Assembly (NCBI GenBank): GCA_023422835.1
Contig: JAFAGI010000012.1
Span: forward strand, 62,001 to 126,000
Reading direction: 5' to 3'
DNA from: Bacteroidota bacterium
GTDB lineage: Bacteria; Bacteroidota; Bacteroidia; Chitinophagales; Chitinophagaceae
DNA: 64,000 bases
The notes below the pieces were generated by a model. It ran no database searches. It had not been told where the DNA came from and was given only the letters and a program-made list of their open reading frames with translations. Positions 7,867-14,970 of the stretch are shown here, in pieces (position 1 is the first letter of the stretch; each line of letters begins with the position of its first letter). The translations under genes were made by a program, and so were the position numbers.

Positions 7867-8991
7867 ATGAAAATAGGAATTGTTTGTTACCCTACATTTG
7901 GCGGCAGCGGCGTACTGGCTACGGAGCTTGGCAAAGCGCTGGCCCTGCGCGACCACCAGGTGCATTTTATTACTTACAGCCAACCCGTGAGGCTAGATAT
8001 TTTTAACCCAAACATATTCTATCATGAAGTGCCCGTTCCTTCTTATCCTTTGTTTGAATATCCGCCATATGAGCTTGCCTTGTCAAGCTCCATGGTTGAA
8101 GTGATCATGCGGCATCAGCTAGACCTGTTGCATGTGCATTATGCTATACCCCATGCATCAGCAGGCTATATGGCTAAGAAAATTTTGCAGTCCAAAACAG
8201 GCAGGGATATTCCCATGATCACCACACTGCATGGTACGGATATCACACTGGTTGGCAAAGATAAGACCTACGAACCTGCAGTAACTTTCTCCATCAACGA
8301 AAGCGACGGTATTACAGCTGTCTCCGAAAACCTGAGAGAGGAAACGTACAAGAACTTTAATATCAGCAAACAGATCGAAGTTATTTACAATTTTGTAGAC
8401 GTGGAGAGATTTCACAACCACCACAACAACAATTGCAAGTGCCTCTTTGCACCCAATGATGAAAAAATAATCATGCATGCTTCGAATTTCAGAAAAGTGA
8501 AACGCGTACGCGACGTGATAAAAATATTTTCAAATATCAGCAAACAGATCAATGCAAAATTGCTGATGGTTGGCGACGGCCCGGAAAGAATTCATTGTGA
8601 AGAGCTTGCCCGCAGCCTTGGCGTAGACAGAAATGTGCGTTTTATGGGTAAACAGGAAAAAGTGGAAGAGATATTTCCCTGCGCAGATCTTTTTATACTG
8701 CCCTCAGAATACGAAAGTTTTGGCCTGGCCGCGCTCGAAGCAATGGCATCCCACACACCTGTGTTGAGTACCAACGTCGGCGGCATACCGGAAGTAAATA
8801 TCGACGGTAACACAGGCTATCTATACAATACAGGCGATATAAACACTGCTTCGCAAAAAGCTATTGAGCTTTTATCTGATGAGCAAAAACTGCGCACAAT
8901 GAAAGAAAACGCTTACCGCCACGCCTTAGAGTTTGATATTGACAAGATCATTCCTCACTATGAGAATTTTTACCGCAGGTTCCTGAAATAA
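7867..8991 (+). CDS. bshA: N-acetyl-alpha-D-glucosaminyl L-malate synthase (bacillithiol biosynthesis)
   Basis: A 374-residue GT4-type glycosyltransferase that joins UDP-GlcNAc and L-malate, the first step of bacillithiol synthesis. The N-terminal CYPTFGGSGVLATELGKALA loop and HFITYSQPVRL are characteristic of BshA. The C-terminal Rossmann domain has the nucleotide-sugar block PSEYESFGLAALEAMAS, with the conserved E-x7-E spacing, followed by NVGGIPEV. The gene stands alone, with glgA on the same strand 279 bases further on. Other bacillithiol genes (bshB, bshC) are not in the window. Confidence 0.93.
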   Translation: MKIGIVCYPTFGGSGVLATELGKALALRDHQVHFITYSQPVRLDIFNPNIFYHEVPVPSYPLFEYPPYELALSSSMVEVIMRHQLDLLHVHYAIPHASAGYMAKKILQSKTGRDIPMITTLHGTDITLVGKDKTYEPAVTFSINESDGITAVSENLREETYKNFNISKQIEVIYNFVDVERFHNHHNNNCKCLFAPNDEKIIMHASNFRKVKRVRDVIKIFSNISKQINAKLLMVGDGPERIHCEELARSLGVDRNVRFMGKQEKVEEIFPCADLFILPSEYESFGLAALEAMASHTPVLSTNVGGIPEVNIDGNTGYLYNTGDINTASQKAIELLSDEQKLRTMKENAYRHALEFDIDKIIPHYENFYRRFLK

Positions 8992-9049
8992 TAAGCGCCA
9001 GCGTAAGAAGCATCTTTACAATTTCCTTTAAGCGCCGGAGGCGTGTAAC

Positions 9050-9193
9050 TTATTTTTTCTCAGGATGGTCATTCATGCCGGGATTGAACAATTCCTGCCT
9101 TGGCGCAATTGCTGGGTGGGTTATCTGGCTGATGTTTCTTTCTGAAATAGTTCTAGAGGCATCCTTTTTTATTATATTTATGATAAAAAACAT
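9050..9193 (-). CDS. Candidate small protein (47 residues), unknown
   Basis: A minus-strand frame between bshA and glgA, starting ATG at 9193 and ending TAA at 9050. It has a short hydrophobic N-terminus (MFFIINIIKK) and a polar tail rich in Pro, Asn and His (ITHPAIAPRQELFNPGMN). An AGGA sequence lies about 12 bases upstream of the start. No known family is recognised and no homologue can be checked, so it may be a chance frame. Confidence 0.3.
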   Translation of the reverse strand: MFFIINIIKKDASRTISERNISQITHPAIAPRQELFNPGMNDHPEKK

Positions 9194-9270
9194 TTTTTTA
9201 TATCCTAAAAGAAACTAACTTGAGTACGTAAATGAAAACTGACTTATCAATTAAATAATTTTCAAGTATA

Positions 9271-10689
9271 ATGAATATTTTACACGTAACTGCAGAATGC
9301 TACCCGGTCGCAAAAGCCGGTGGATTGGGAGATGTAGCAGGCGCTTTACCAAAATATCAATGCCAGGCCAGGCACAATGCCATGCTCGTAATGCCTATGT
9401 ATAAAACTGCTTTCCTGGAAAAAAATAAATGGGAAGTACACCACAAAGGCCGCACAAACTCTGGAAATTATTTTTTTGACTATACCATCATTAAAGAAAA
9501 GACCAATAAGCTTGGCTTTGAATTATTTTTAGTTGATATCAACGGCCTGCTCGACCGGCCAAAAATCTATGGCTATGATGACGATGCCCAGCGCTTTGTG
9601 GCTTTCCAGATCGCTGTCTGCCACTGGCTTACAGACTGGAAGGTAAAACCAGATGTTGTACATTGTCACGACTTCCACACAGGCTTGATACCATTTATGT
9701 TTAAATATTGTTTTAATTTCAGGCCGCTTGCAAAAGTACCTACAGTATTTACCATACACAACGCCGAATACCAGGGCTGGATGAGCTGGGACAAAAGCAT
9801 GTGGATACCTGAATACGACATATGGAGAGCCGGCTTGCTTGAGTGGAAAAACGTGATCAATCCACTTGCAAGCGCTGTAAAAAATGCCTGGAAAGTTACT
9901 ACCGTAAGCCCAAGCTATATGCATGAGCTAAAACATAACAGCAATGGCCTGGAACTTTTATTTGAATACGAAAAAGGAAAATGCATCGGCATACTCAATG
10001 GCATTGATACAGAAGTATGGAACCCCAAAACCGATAAGTACCTTGAAGCGCATTATTCCTCATTAACTGTAAATAAAGGCAAGAAATCAAATAAGGAAAT
10101 GCTCTGCAAAACCTTTGACCTGGATATAGACAAACCCTTGTTTATTTTTATTGGGAGGCTGGTACATGAAAAAGCTGCCAATATACTTCCTGATACCATT
10201 GGTTCTGCGATACATCAGTTAAACAAAGAGGTAAACTTTTTGATTCTCGGCAGCGGAGATCCGCATGTGGAATGGCTTTTAGAGCAGTTGAAAAAAATTG
10301 TACCTGAAAATTACAATTGTGTGATAGGCTACAACGAGCAACTGAGCCACATTATGTATGCAGGGGCAGATTTTCTTTTAATGCCTTCCAGGGTAGAACC
10401 TTGCGGCCTTAACCAGATGTATGCCATGCGGTATGGTACTATGCCGATGGTAAGAAGAACGGGCGGGCTGAATGATACTGTAACCGATATAGGCGACGAA
10501 GGCTGGGGCATCTGTTTCAACAATGCAGAAGTACAGGAGCTCGTGAATGCCTGTAAAAGAGCCCTGCATGTTTACAACGATCCAAAGGTAATGACAGCCC
10601 TGCGTAAGAAGATGATGAAGATAGATAACAGCTGGGAAAACACCGTGGATAAATACATACAGCTATACAAAAGCGTACTATTAAACTGA
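9271..10689 (+). CDS. glgA: Glycogen synthase (ADP-glucose type)
   Basis: A 472-residue GT5 glycosyltransferase that extends alpha-1,4-glucan from ADP-glucose. The N-terminal KAGGLGD at 15-21 is the ADP-glucose-binding motif. The C-terminal domain carries PSRVEPCGLNQMYAMRYG and RRTGGLNDTV, the catalytic Glu and acceptor-loop region of the family. The length is typical of bacterial GlgA. The ADP-glucose pyrophosphorylase gene follows after 33 bases, so the two form a glycogen-synthesis operon. No branching enzyme or phosphorylase is seen here. Confidence 0.94.
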   Translation: MNILHVTAECYPVAKAGGLGDVAGALPKYQCQARHNAMLVMPMYKTAFLEKNKWEVHHKGRTNSGNYFFDYTIIKEKTNKLGFELFLVDINGLLDRPKIYGYDDDAQRFVAFQIAVCHWLTDWKVKPDVVHCHDFHTGLIPFMFKYCFNFRPLAKVPTVFTIHNAEYQGWMSWDKSMWIPEYDIWRAGLLEWKNVINPLASAVKNAWKVTTVSPSYMHELKHNSNGLELLFEYEKGKCIGILNGIDTEVWNPKTDKYLEAHYSSLTVNKGKKSNKEMLCKTFDLDIDKPLFIFIGRLVHEKAANILPDTIGSAIHQLNKEVNFLILGSGDPHVEWLLEQLKKIVPENYNCVIGYNEQLSHIMYAGADFLLMPSRVEPCGLNQMYAMRYGTMPMVRRTGGLNDTVTDIGDEGWGICFNNAEVQELVNACKRALHVYNDPKVMTALRKKMMKIDNSWENTVDKYIQLYKSVLLN

Positions 10690-10722
10690 CGAAAAATATA
10701 TTGACAAGATAAATCGTAAACT

Positions 10723-12018
10723 ATGGAAGCAAGACTCACAGATGTAGTGATCAGCGTAATACTTGGAGGGGGCGCCGGCTCAAGGCTCTATCCTTTAACG
10801 GCATCACGATCCAAGCCGGCAGTGCCTATTGCAGGTAAGTACAGGTTGGTGGATATTCCTATCAGCAACTGCATGAACTCGGGCATTCACCGCATTTTTG
10901 TGCTGACGCAGTTTAACTCTGCCTCTCTAAACAGGCACATAAAAAATACCTACCAGTTCGGTTCCTTCAGCAAAGGCTTCGTGGATATTGTAGCCGCCGA
11001 GCAGACTCCTGATATCAACACGGGCTGGTTCCAGGGCACAGCAGATGCGGTAAGGCAGGCAGCCAGGCATTTCAACAACCAGGATTATGAATATGTACTT
11101 ATCCTCAGCGGCGACCAGCTTTACCAGATCGATTTTGCAAAAATGATCAAAGCCCATATTGAAGCCAAAGCTGAGATAAGCATCGCCACAATACCCGTGA
11201 ATGCCAAAGAAGCGCAGGGCTTCGGTATTATGAAAACAAATGAAGAAAACATTATCACTTCTTTCATAGAAAAACCCAATGCCGAACTGCTACCCGAATG
11301 GACCAGCGACACAGGCGAAGTAATGCACAAGAAAGGCAGGGATTACATCGCTTCCATGGGCATTTACATATTTAACAGGGATGTACTCATCAACAGCCTG
11401 AAACACGAGTATCCTGATGCCACAGATTTTGGCAAAGAGATCATACCGCATTCCATTGAAAGGCACAAAGTGATCAGCTTTCAATACGAAGGCTACTGGG
11501 AAGACATCGGGAATATATCTTCTTTCTTTGAAGCCAACCTCGACCTGACCAAAGACATTCCCTCCATTGACTTGTACGATACCAAGCAGGCCATCTTCAC
11601 GCGTCCGAGAATGTTGCCCACAGCCAAGATCAACGGCTCCCTGCTGAAGAGCGCCGTAATAGCAGAAGGCAGCATCATCATGGCGAACCTCATAGAGAGA
11701 AGCATTATAGGCGTGCGCTCCAGAATTGGTTTCAATACCAAAATATTCAATACGTATGTCATGGGCAATGACTATTATGAAACCTTAGAACGCATTGAGC
11801 GCCACAAGCAGGAAGGCACGCCCGCCTTAGGTATCGGCGATAACTGCTATATTGATAATGCAATCATTGATAAGAATGTGTTTATCGGCAACAATGTGAT
11901 CATCCGCGGAGGCGCACACCTGGAAGACCAGGATACTGATAAATACACAGTTAAGGACGGCATTATTGTAGTAAAAAAATTCTCTGTATTGGAAAATGGT
12001 TTTCGTGTAGGCGTATAA
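10723..12018 (+). CDS. glgC: Glucose-1-phosphate adenylyltransferase
   Basis: A 431-residue enzyme that makes ADP-glucose from ATP and glucose-1-phosphate. The N-terminal nucleotidyltransferase motif GGGAGSRLYPLTASRSKPAV is followed by GKYRLVDIPISNCMNSGI. The central WFQGTADAVRQ and SGDQLYQIDF elements bind substrates. The C-terminal left-handed beta-helix carries repeated I-G-x-N style hexads (IGDNCYIDNAIIDKNVFIGN), typical of GlgC. It is the second gene of the glgA-glgC operon and ends at a strong terminator. Confidence 0.95.
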   Translation: MEARLTDVVISVILGGGAGSRLYPLTASRSKPAVPIAGKYRLVDIPISNCMNSGIHRIFVLTQFNSASLNRHIKNTYQFGSFSKGFVDIVAAEQTPDINTGWFQGTADAVRQAARHFNNQDYEYVLILSGDQLYQIDFAKMIKAHIEAKAEISIATIPVNAKEAQGFGIMKTNEENIITSFIEKPNAELLPEWTSDTGEVMHKKGRDYIASMGIYIFNRDVLINSLKHEYPDATDFGKEIIPHSIERHKVISFQYEGYWEDIGNISSFFEANLDLTKDIPSIDLYDTKQAIFTRPRMLPTAKINGSLLKSAVIAEGSIIMANLIERSIIGVRSRIGFNTKIFNTYVMGNDYYETLERIERHKQEGTPALGIGDNCYIDNAIIDKNVFIGNNVIIRGGAHLEDQDTDKYTVKDGIIVVKKFSVLENGFRVGV

Positions 12019-12035
12019 ATTCACAAGAAGCGTAT

Positions 12036-12070
12036 AAAAAAATCCGGCAACATTTGTTCCGGATTTTTTT
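12036..12070 (+). terminator. Terminator after glgC
   Basis: Stem AAAAAATCCGG pairs with CCGGATTTTTT around an inner imperfect AACA/TGTT stem, followed by a run of seven T. The A-run on the 5' side makes it symmetrical, so it may also terminate the convergent GlsB gene ending at 12086. Confidence 0.85.
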
Positions 12071-12085
12071 GTGTATTTAAGTTGT

Positions 12086-12340
12086 CTAAACCCTGCGGCC
12101 CCCCGTTAAAAGGTTGATAAGCGCCAGCAACACTATGGCTCCTATAGCGCCCGTAAGTATCTGCCCTACCCATCCGGCGCCCAGGCTTATATTGAGCGCC
12201 CCGAACAACCACGATCCGAGTATGCCTCCAAGAATACCGATGATAATGTTCCACAGCAGTCCCAGGCCATGCCCTTTAAAAATTACGCTTCCGAGCCAGC
12301 CGGCTATTGCGCCGATGATGATTGAATAAAGGATTCCCAT
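12086..12340 (-). CDS. GlsB/YeaQ/YmgE-family stress membrane protein
   Basis: An 84-residue very hydrophobic, glycine-rich protein with three membrane segments (about residues 3-20, 27-45 and 57-80). It shows the family pattern GAIAGWLGSVIFKGHGLG, IIIGILGGILGSWLFG and GQILTGAIGAIVLLALINL. Members are called transglycosylase-associated proteins, and in Gram-positive bacteria some are linked to stress resistance. The biochemical role is unknown. It follows sucD by 31 bases on the same strand, so it may be cotranscribed. Confidence 0.88.
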   Translation of the reverse strand: MGILYSIIIGAIAGWLGSVIFKGHGLGLLWNIIIGILGGILGSWLFGALNISLGAGWVGQILTGAIGAIVLLALINLLTGGRRV

Positions 12341-12371
12341 AGTATAAATTTTAAAAGTGAAATAATCTACG

Positions 12372-13241
12372 TTACTTCAATACTTCCGCAATTTTCTTAC
12401 CAATGTCGGCAGGGCTCATAGCAACGGCAACGCCGCATTCCTGTAAGATCTTTATTTTAGCAGCGGCTGTATCATCAGCGCCGCCAATGATTGCGCCGGC
12501 ATGTCCCATTCTCCTTCCGGCAGGAGCAGTTTGTCCTGCAATGAACCCAACAACAGGTTTCCTGTTATTTTCTTTTATCCATTGTGCAGCTTCTGCTTCC
12601 ATGCTTCCGCCAATCTCACCGATCATAATGATGCCTGCTGTTTCATCATCATTCATTAACAATTCCACAGCTTCCCTGGTGGTGGTACCAATAATGGGGT
12701 CGCCCCCAATGCCGATAGCAGTGCTGATGCCCAGTCCTGCTTTCACTACCTGGTCTGCTGCTTCATAGGTAAGCGTACCTGATTTTGACACAATGCCTAC
12801 TTTGCCCTTTTTGAAAACAAAACCCGGCATAATACCTACTTTCGATTCTTCGGCAGAGATCACGCCCGGGCAGTTTGGTCCGATGAGTCTGCTGGAGGTA
12901 GCCTGCAGATAATTTTTTACTTTGATCATATCCTGTACCGGAATGCCTTCCGTAATGCATACAATCAGTTCAATGCCTGCGCCTGCCGATTCCATGATTG
13001 CATCCGCTGCAAATGCCGGGGGCACAAAAATAATACTTACGTTGGCGGCGGTTTGTTTTACAGCCTCCTCAACCAGGTTGAAAACCGGGCGGTCAAGATG
13101 CCTGGTGCCACCCTTGCCGGGAGTAACGCCGCCGACAACATTGGTGCCGTATTCTATCATTTGTGTAGCGTGGAAAGTGCCTTCAGTACCTGTAAAGCCT
13201 TGTACAATTACTTTTGAATCTTTGTTAATTAAAACAGCCAT
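12372..13241 (-). CDS. sucD: Succinyl-CoA synthetase alpha subunit
   Basis: A 289-residue TCA-cycle subunit that carries the phosphohistidine and binds CoA. The N-terminal Rossmann region has [29 protein letters not shown] and [14 protein letters not shown] follow. The active-site histidine lies in [13 protein letters not shown] near the C-terminus. Length matches E. coli SucD (289 residues). The beta-subunit gene sucC is not adjacent, as is common in Bacteroidota. It is divergent from the XRE-regulated membrane-protein cluster. Confidence 0.96.
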   Translation of the reverse strand: MAVLINKDSKVIVQGFTGTEGTFHATQMIEYGTNVVGGVTPGKGGTRHLDRPVFNLVEEAVKQTAANVSIIFVPPAFAADAIMESAGAGIELIVCITEGIPVQDMIKVKNYLQATSSRLIGPNCPGVISAEESKVGIMPGFVFKKGKVGIVSKSGTLTYEAADQVVKAGLGISTAIGIGGDPIIGTTTREAVELLMNDDETAGIIMIGEIGGSMEAEAAQWIKENNRKPVVGFIAGQTAPAGRRMGHAGAIIGGADDTAAAKIKILQECGVAVAMSPADIGKKIAEVLK

Positions 13242-13342
13242 ATAGTATTTAAGTGTTTGTATTGCGAATTTATGCTTTAGCCTTCACACTGCAAACCAAA
13301 ACCGTGAAAACTTGTAAATACATAATAAGAGGTCTTGTTTAC

Positions 13343-13391
13343 TTTACATTTTGTAAATGTAATTTGTCTTTATGTAAAATATACTTTACAT
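13343..13391. promoter_or_regulatory. Two inverted repeats, candidate operators of the XRE cluster
   Basis: TTTACA-ttt-TGTAAA lies at 13343-13357 and ATGTAAA-atatac-TTTACAT at 13372-13391. Both use the same TGTAAA/TTTACA half-site. The second overlaps the -7 box of the cluster promoter, and the first lies just upstream of the -33 box. This is a good arrangement for repression by the XRE protein encoded at 14634, although that link is inferred. Confidence 0.5.
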
Positions 13392-13394
13392 TTG
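13363..13394 (+). promoter_or_regulatory. Promoter of the XRE/membrane-protein cluster
   Basis: TTTG at 13363-13366 and TACATTTG at 13387-13394 are 20 bases apart, a perfect Bacteroidota promoter. Transcription would start near 13401, 16 bases before the first ATG at 13417. Confidence 0.65.
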
Positions 13395-13416
13395 CAATCA
13401 AATAAAATCATAAAAA

Positions 13417-13882
13417 ATGAAAAACTACTTACTACCCAACAGATTTAAAAGTATCGGTTGGGCATTATTTATGCCTTCATTCATTTCAGGAATAATCATC
13501 CTGTCCACTGATTTCAAATGGGTAGAAACAGAAGCGCATTTACCTGCGGTATACTACGATGATTTTTTCGGTGACCGTTCTTTTTTTACTTTGGCTAAAA
13601 CATCAATTGTACAAAATGTCACAGCCATATTGTTAATAGCCGGAGGACTGATATTGGGCTTTACTCGTGAAAAAGTTGAAGATGAATACATCCTTCTTTA
13701 CGCTTAAAGTCTGTAATGTGGAGTATGCTGATCAGCTATGTTTTGTTACTGCTGCTATACCTTACTGTATATGGGTTATTTTTCTTAAACATAATGGTCA
13801 TCTTATGTTCCTGCCGCTGGTTTTATACATTTTCAGGTTCCATTATTTACTTTATAAAAAAAAAATAATTAACATGAAATAG
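13417..13882 (+). pseudogene. Frameshifted small membrane protein, paralogue of the 14086 gene
   Basis: The first frame gives 96 residues (MKNYLLPNRFKSIGWALFM to EKVEDEYILLYA) and stops at 13707. The expected continuation, RLKSVMWSMLISYVLLLL, lies in another frame from 13701. The last part, FLPLVLYIFRFHYLLYKKK, lies in a third frame ending at 13882. Joined together, these match the intact neighbour at 14086 along its length (KVEDEY, then RLNALLWAVLVYY, then RFEYLLL). Two separate single-base losses are therefore needed to explain it. Either the gene is decayed or the sequence has two errors. The intact version would have four membrane segments. Its promoter and operator region are well preserved. 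Confidence 0.6.
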
Positions 13883-13980
13883 CCATAAGCTGAGTTGCAT
13901 ACCAACTGTTGATGAATAAAGGCTATTCCATGTGACCATTACAAACAGCCGCAAAGCGGCGAACTAAAAATTATACACAT
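13876..13980 (+). repeat. Dispersed 107-bp repeat, copy D (divergent, tandem with copy A)
   Basis: Starts GAAATAGCCATAA, holds ATACCAAC and GATGAAT in its middle, then GGCTATTCCATGTGAC, AACTAAAAA and the ending TACACAT. It is directly followed by copy A. The arms AATAGCC and GGCTATT are complementary. Unlike the other copies it carries a small GC-rich hairpin, GCCGC-aaa-GCGGC, at 13948-13960. Confidence 0.6.
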
Positions 13981-14087
13981 GAAATAACCATAAACATTAA
14001 GAATCTATACCAACCGGGAATGAGTATTGAATCTAAAAAAACGGTTATTCCATGTGGCAACTAAAAAACAAATAAATATACACACAT
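13981..14087 (+). repeat. Dispersed 107-bp repeat, copy A
   Basis: Begins GAAATAACCATAAACATTAA, contains CTATACCAACCGGGAATGAG and GGTTATTCCATGTGGCAA, and ends AATAAATATACACACATG at the start of the next gene. About 85-90% of its bases by eye match the reverse complements at 42704-42812 and 57447-57553. The arms AATAACC and GGTTATT can pair. Its end forms the leader of the gene at 14086. Confidence 0.8.
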
Positions 14088-14622
14088 GAAAAATAATTTA
14101 TTGCTACCGAACCTCTTTAGAAAAACAGGACGAATATTCCTCCTTTCAGGATGCTTAATTTTTTTGTTGGTACAAATTTTTGCTTTGAAATGGAGTGATA
14201 AGTTACCAAAATTAAGTTTTGTCAACAATGATGCTATGGGAAATTTAGGTTTCTTAAAAATCAATTATGAGTTTGAAAATATTTATTTAGTTATCTGGGG
14301 AGGGCTGATTTTGTTTGGCTTGCTGCTTACCGCATTTTCAAAATTAAAAGTTGAAGATGAATATACTTTCAGCATGAGATTGAATGCGCTCTTGTGGGCA
14401 GTACTCGTCTACTATGCCATGTTTATAATTTTTTATTTTTTTGTACGCGGAGCTATTCATGATCTTTATTTGCAGTATAATTGGTTTTTGTTGCTTATAA
14501 TTTACGAACTACGGTTTGAATACCTTTTATTAAGTTCTAAAAAATCTGCATATAAAACCGAACATCATAAATTTTCACATCCCGATGATGATCAGCAAGA
14601 ATCCGGTCACTCCAAACATTAA
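14086..14622 (+). CDS. Small membrane protein of an XRE-linked family
   Basis: A 178-residue protein with four predicted membrane segments: about residues 17-34, 63-85, 100-122 and 128-146. Between segments two and three is a conserved KLKVEDEYTFSMRL patch, probably a cytosolic loop, which is also present in the broken paralogue upstream. The last 25 residues are polar and rich in His, Ser and Asp. The function is unknown. The gene ends 11 bases before an XRE regulator, a pairing often seen for small Bacteroidota and Firmicutes membrane proteins of the DUF2178/DUF2975 type. A sensory or signalling role is only a guess. Confidence 0.75.
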   Translation: MKNNLLLPNLFRKTGRIFLLSGCLIFLLVQIFALKWSDKLPKLSFVNNDAMGNLGFLKINYEFENIYLVIWGGLILFGLLLTAFSKLKVEDEYTFSMRLNALLWAVLVYYAMFIIFYFFVRGAIHDLYLQYNWFLLLIIYELRFEYLLLSSKKSAYKTEHHKFSHPDDDQQESGHSKH

Positions 14623-14633
14623 AAGATTTACGG

Positions 14634-14834
14634 ATGAAAAACAATATTAGAGTAGAACGCGCAATTAAAGGAATAACGCAGGAAGAGCTGGCCAATAAAA
14701 TTTCAGTAAGCAGGCAAACCATCAACGCCATGGAAGCCGGTAAGTACGTGCCTTCCACAGTGCTTGCACTAAAAATTGCCAGGTATTTCGGTAAAAAAGT
14801 AGAAGACATTTTTACATTGGAAAAAAATGATTAA
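14634..14834 (+). CDS. XRE-family helix-turn-helix regulator (short, YozG-like)
   Basis: A 66-residue protein that is almost entirely one Cro/C1-type DNA-binding domain. The helix-turn-helix is seen in GITQEELANKISVSRQTINA, followed by MEAGKYVPSTVLALKIARYF and a short acidic end (VEDIFTLEKND). It has no sensor or dimerisation domain, so it may get its signal from the neighbouring membrane protein. It probably binds the two TGTAAA/TTTACA inverted repeats at 13343-13391 and controls its own cluster, but this is inferred from context. Confidence 0.88.
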   Translation: MKNNIRVERAIKGITQEELANKISVSRQTINAMEAGKYVPSTVLALKIARYFGKKVEDIFTLEKND

Positions 14835-14970
14835 CAAAACTTTCGTAAAAATATTTTATTGAAAAATATAGATGTCAAAAATTAGTGTACATTTACCTAA
14901 TACATTAGTTACCACCCTAAGGCAACCATATTGAAACAATAAGCATTTCATAGAAAGCTAATAATTACTT

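Noticed and set aside
12403..12768. 121-codon plus-strand frame within sucD
   Set aside because: Antisense shadow of a strongly conserved gene; repeats of Pro/Ala/Met reflect the opposite frame.
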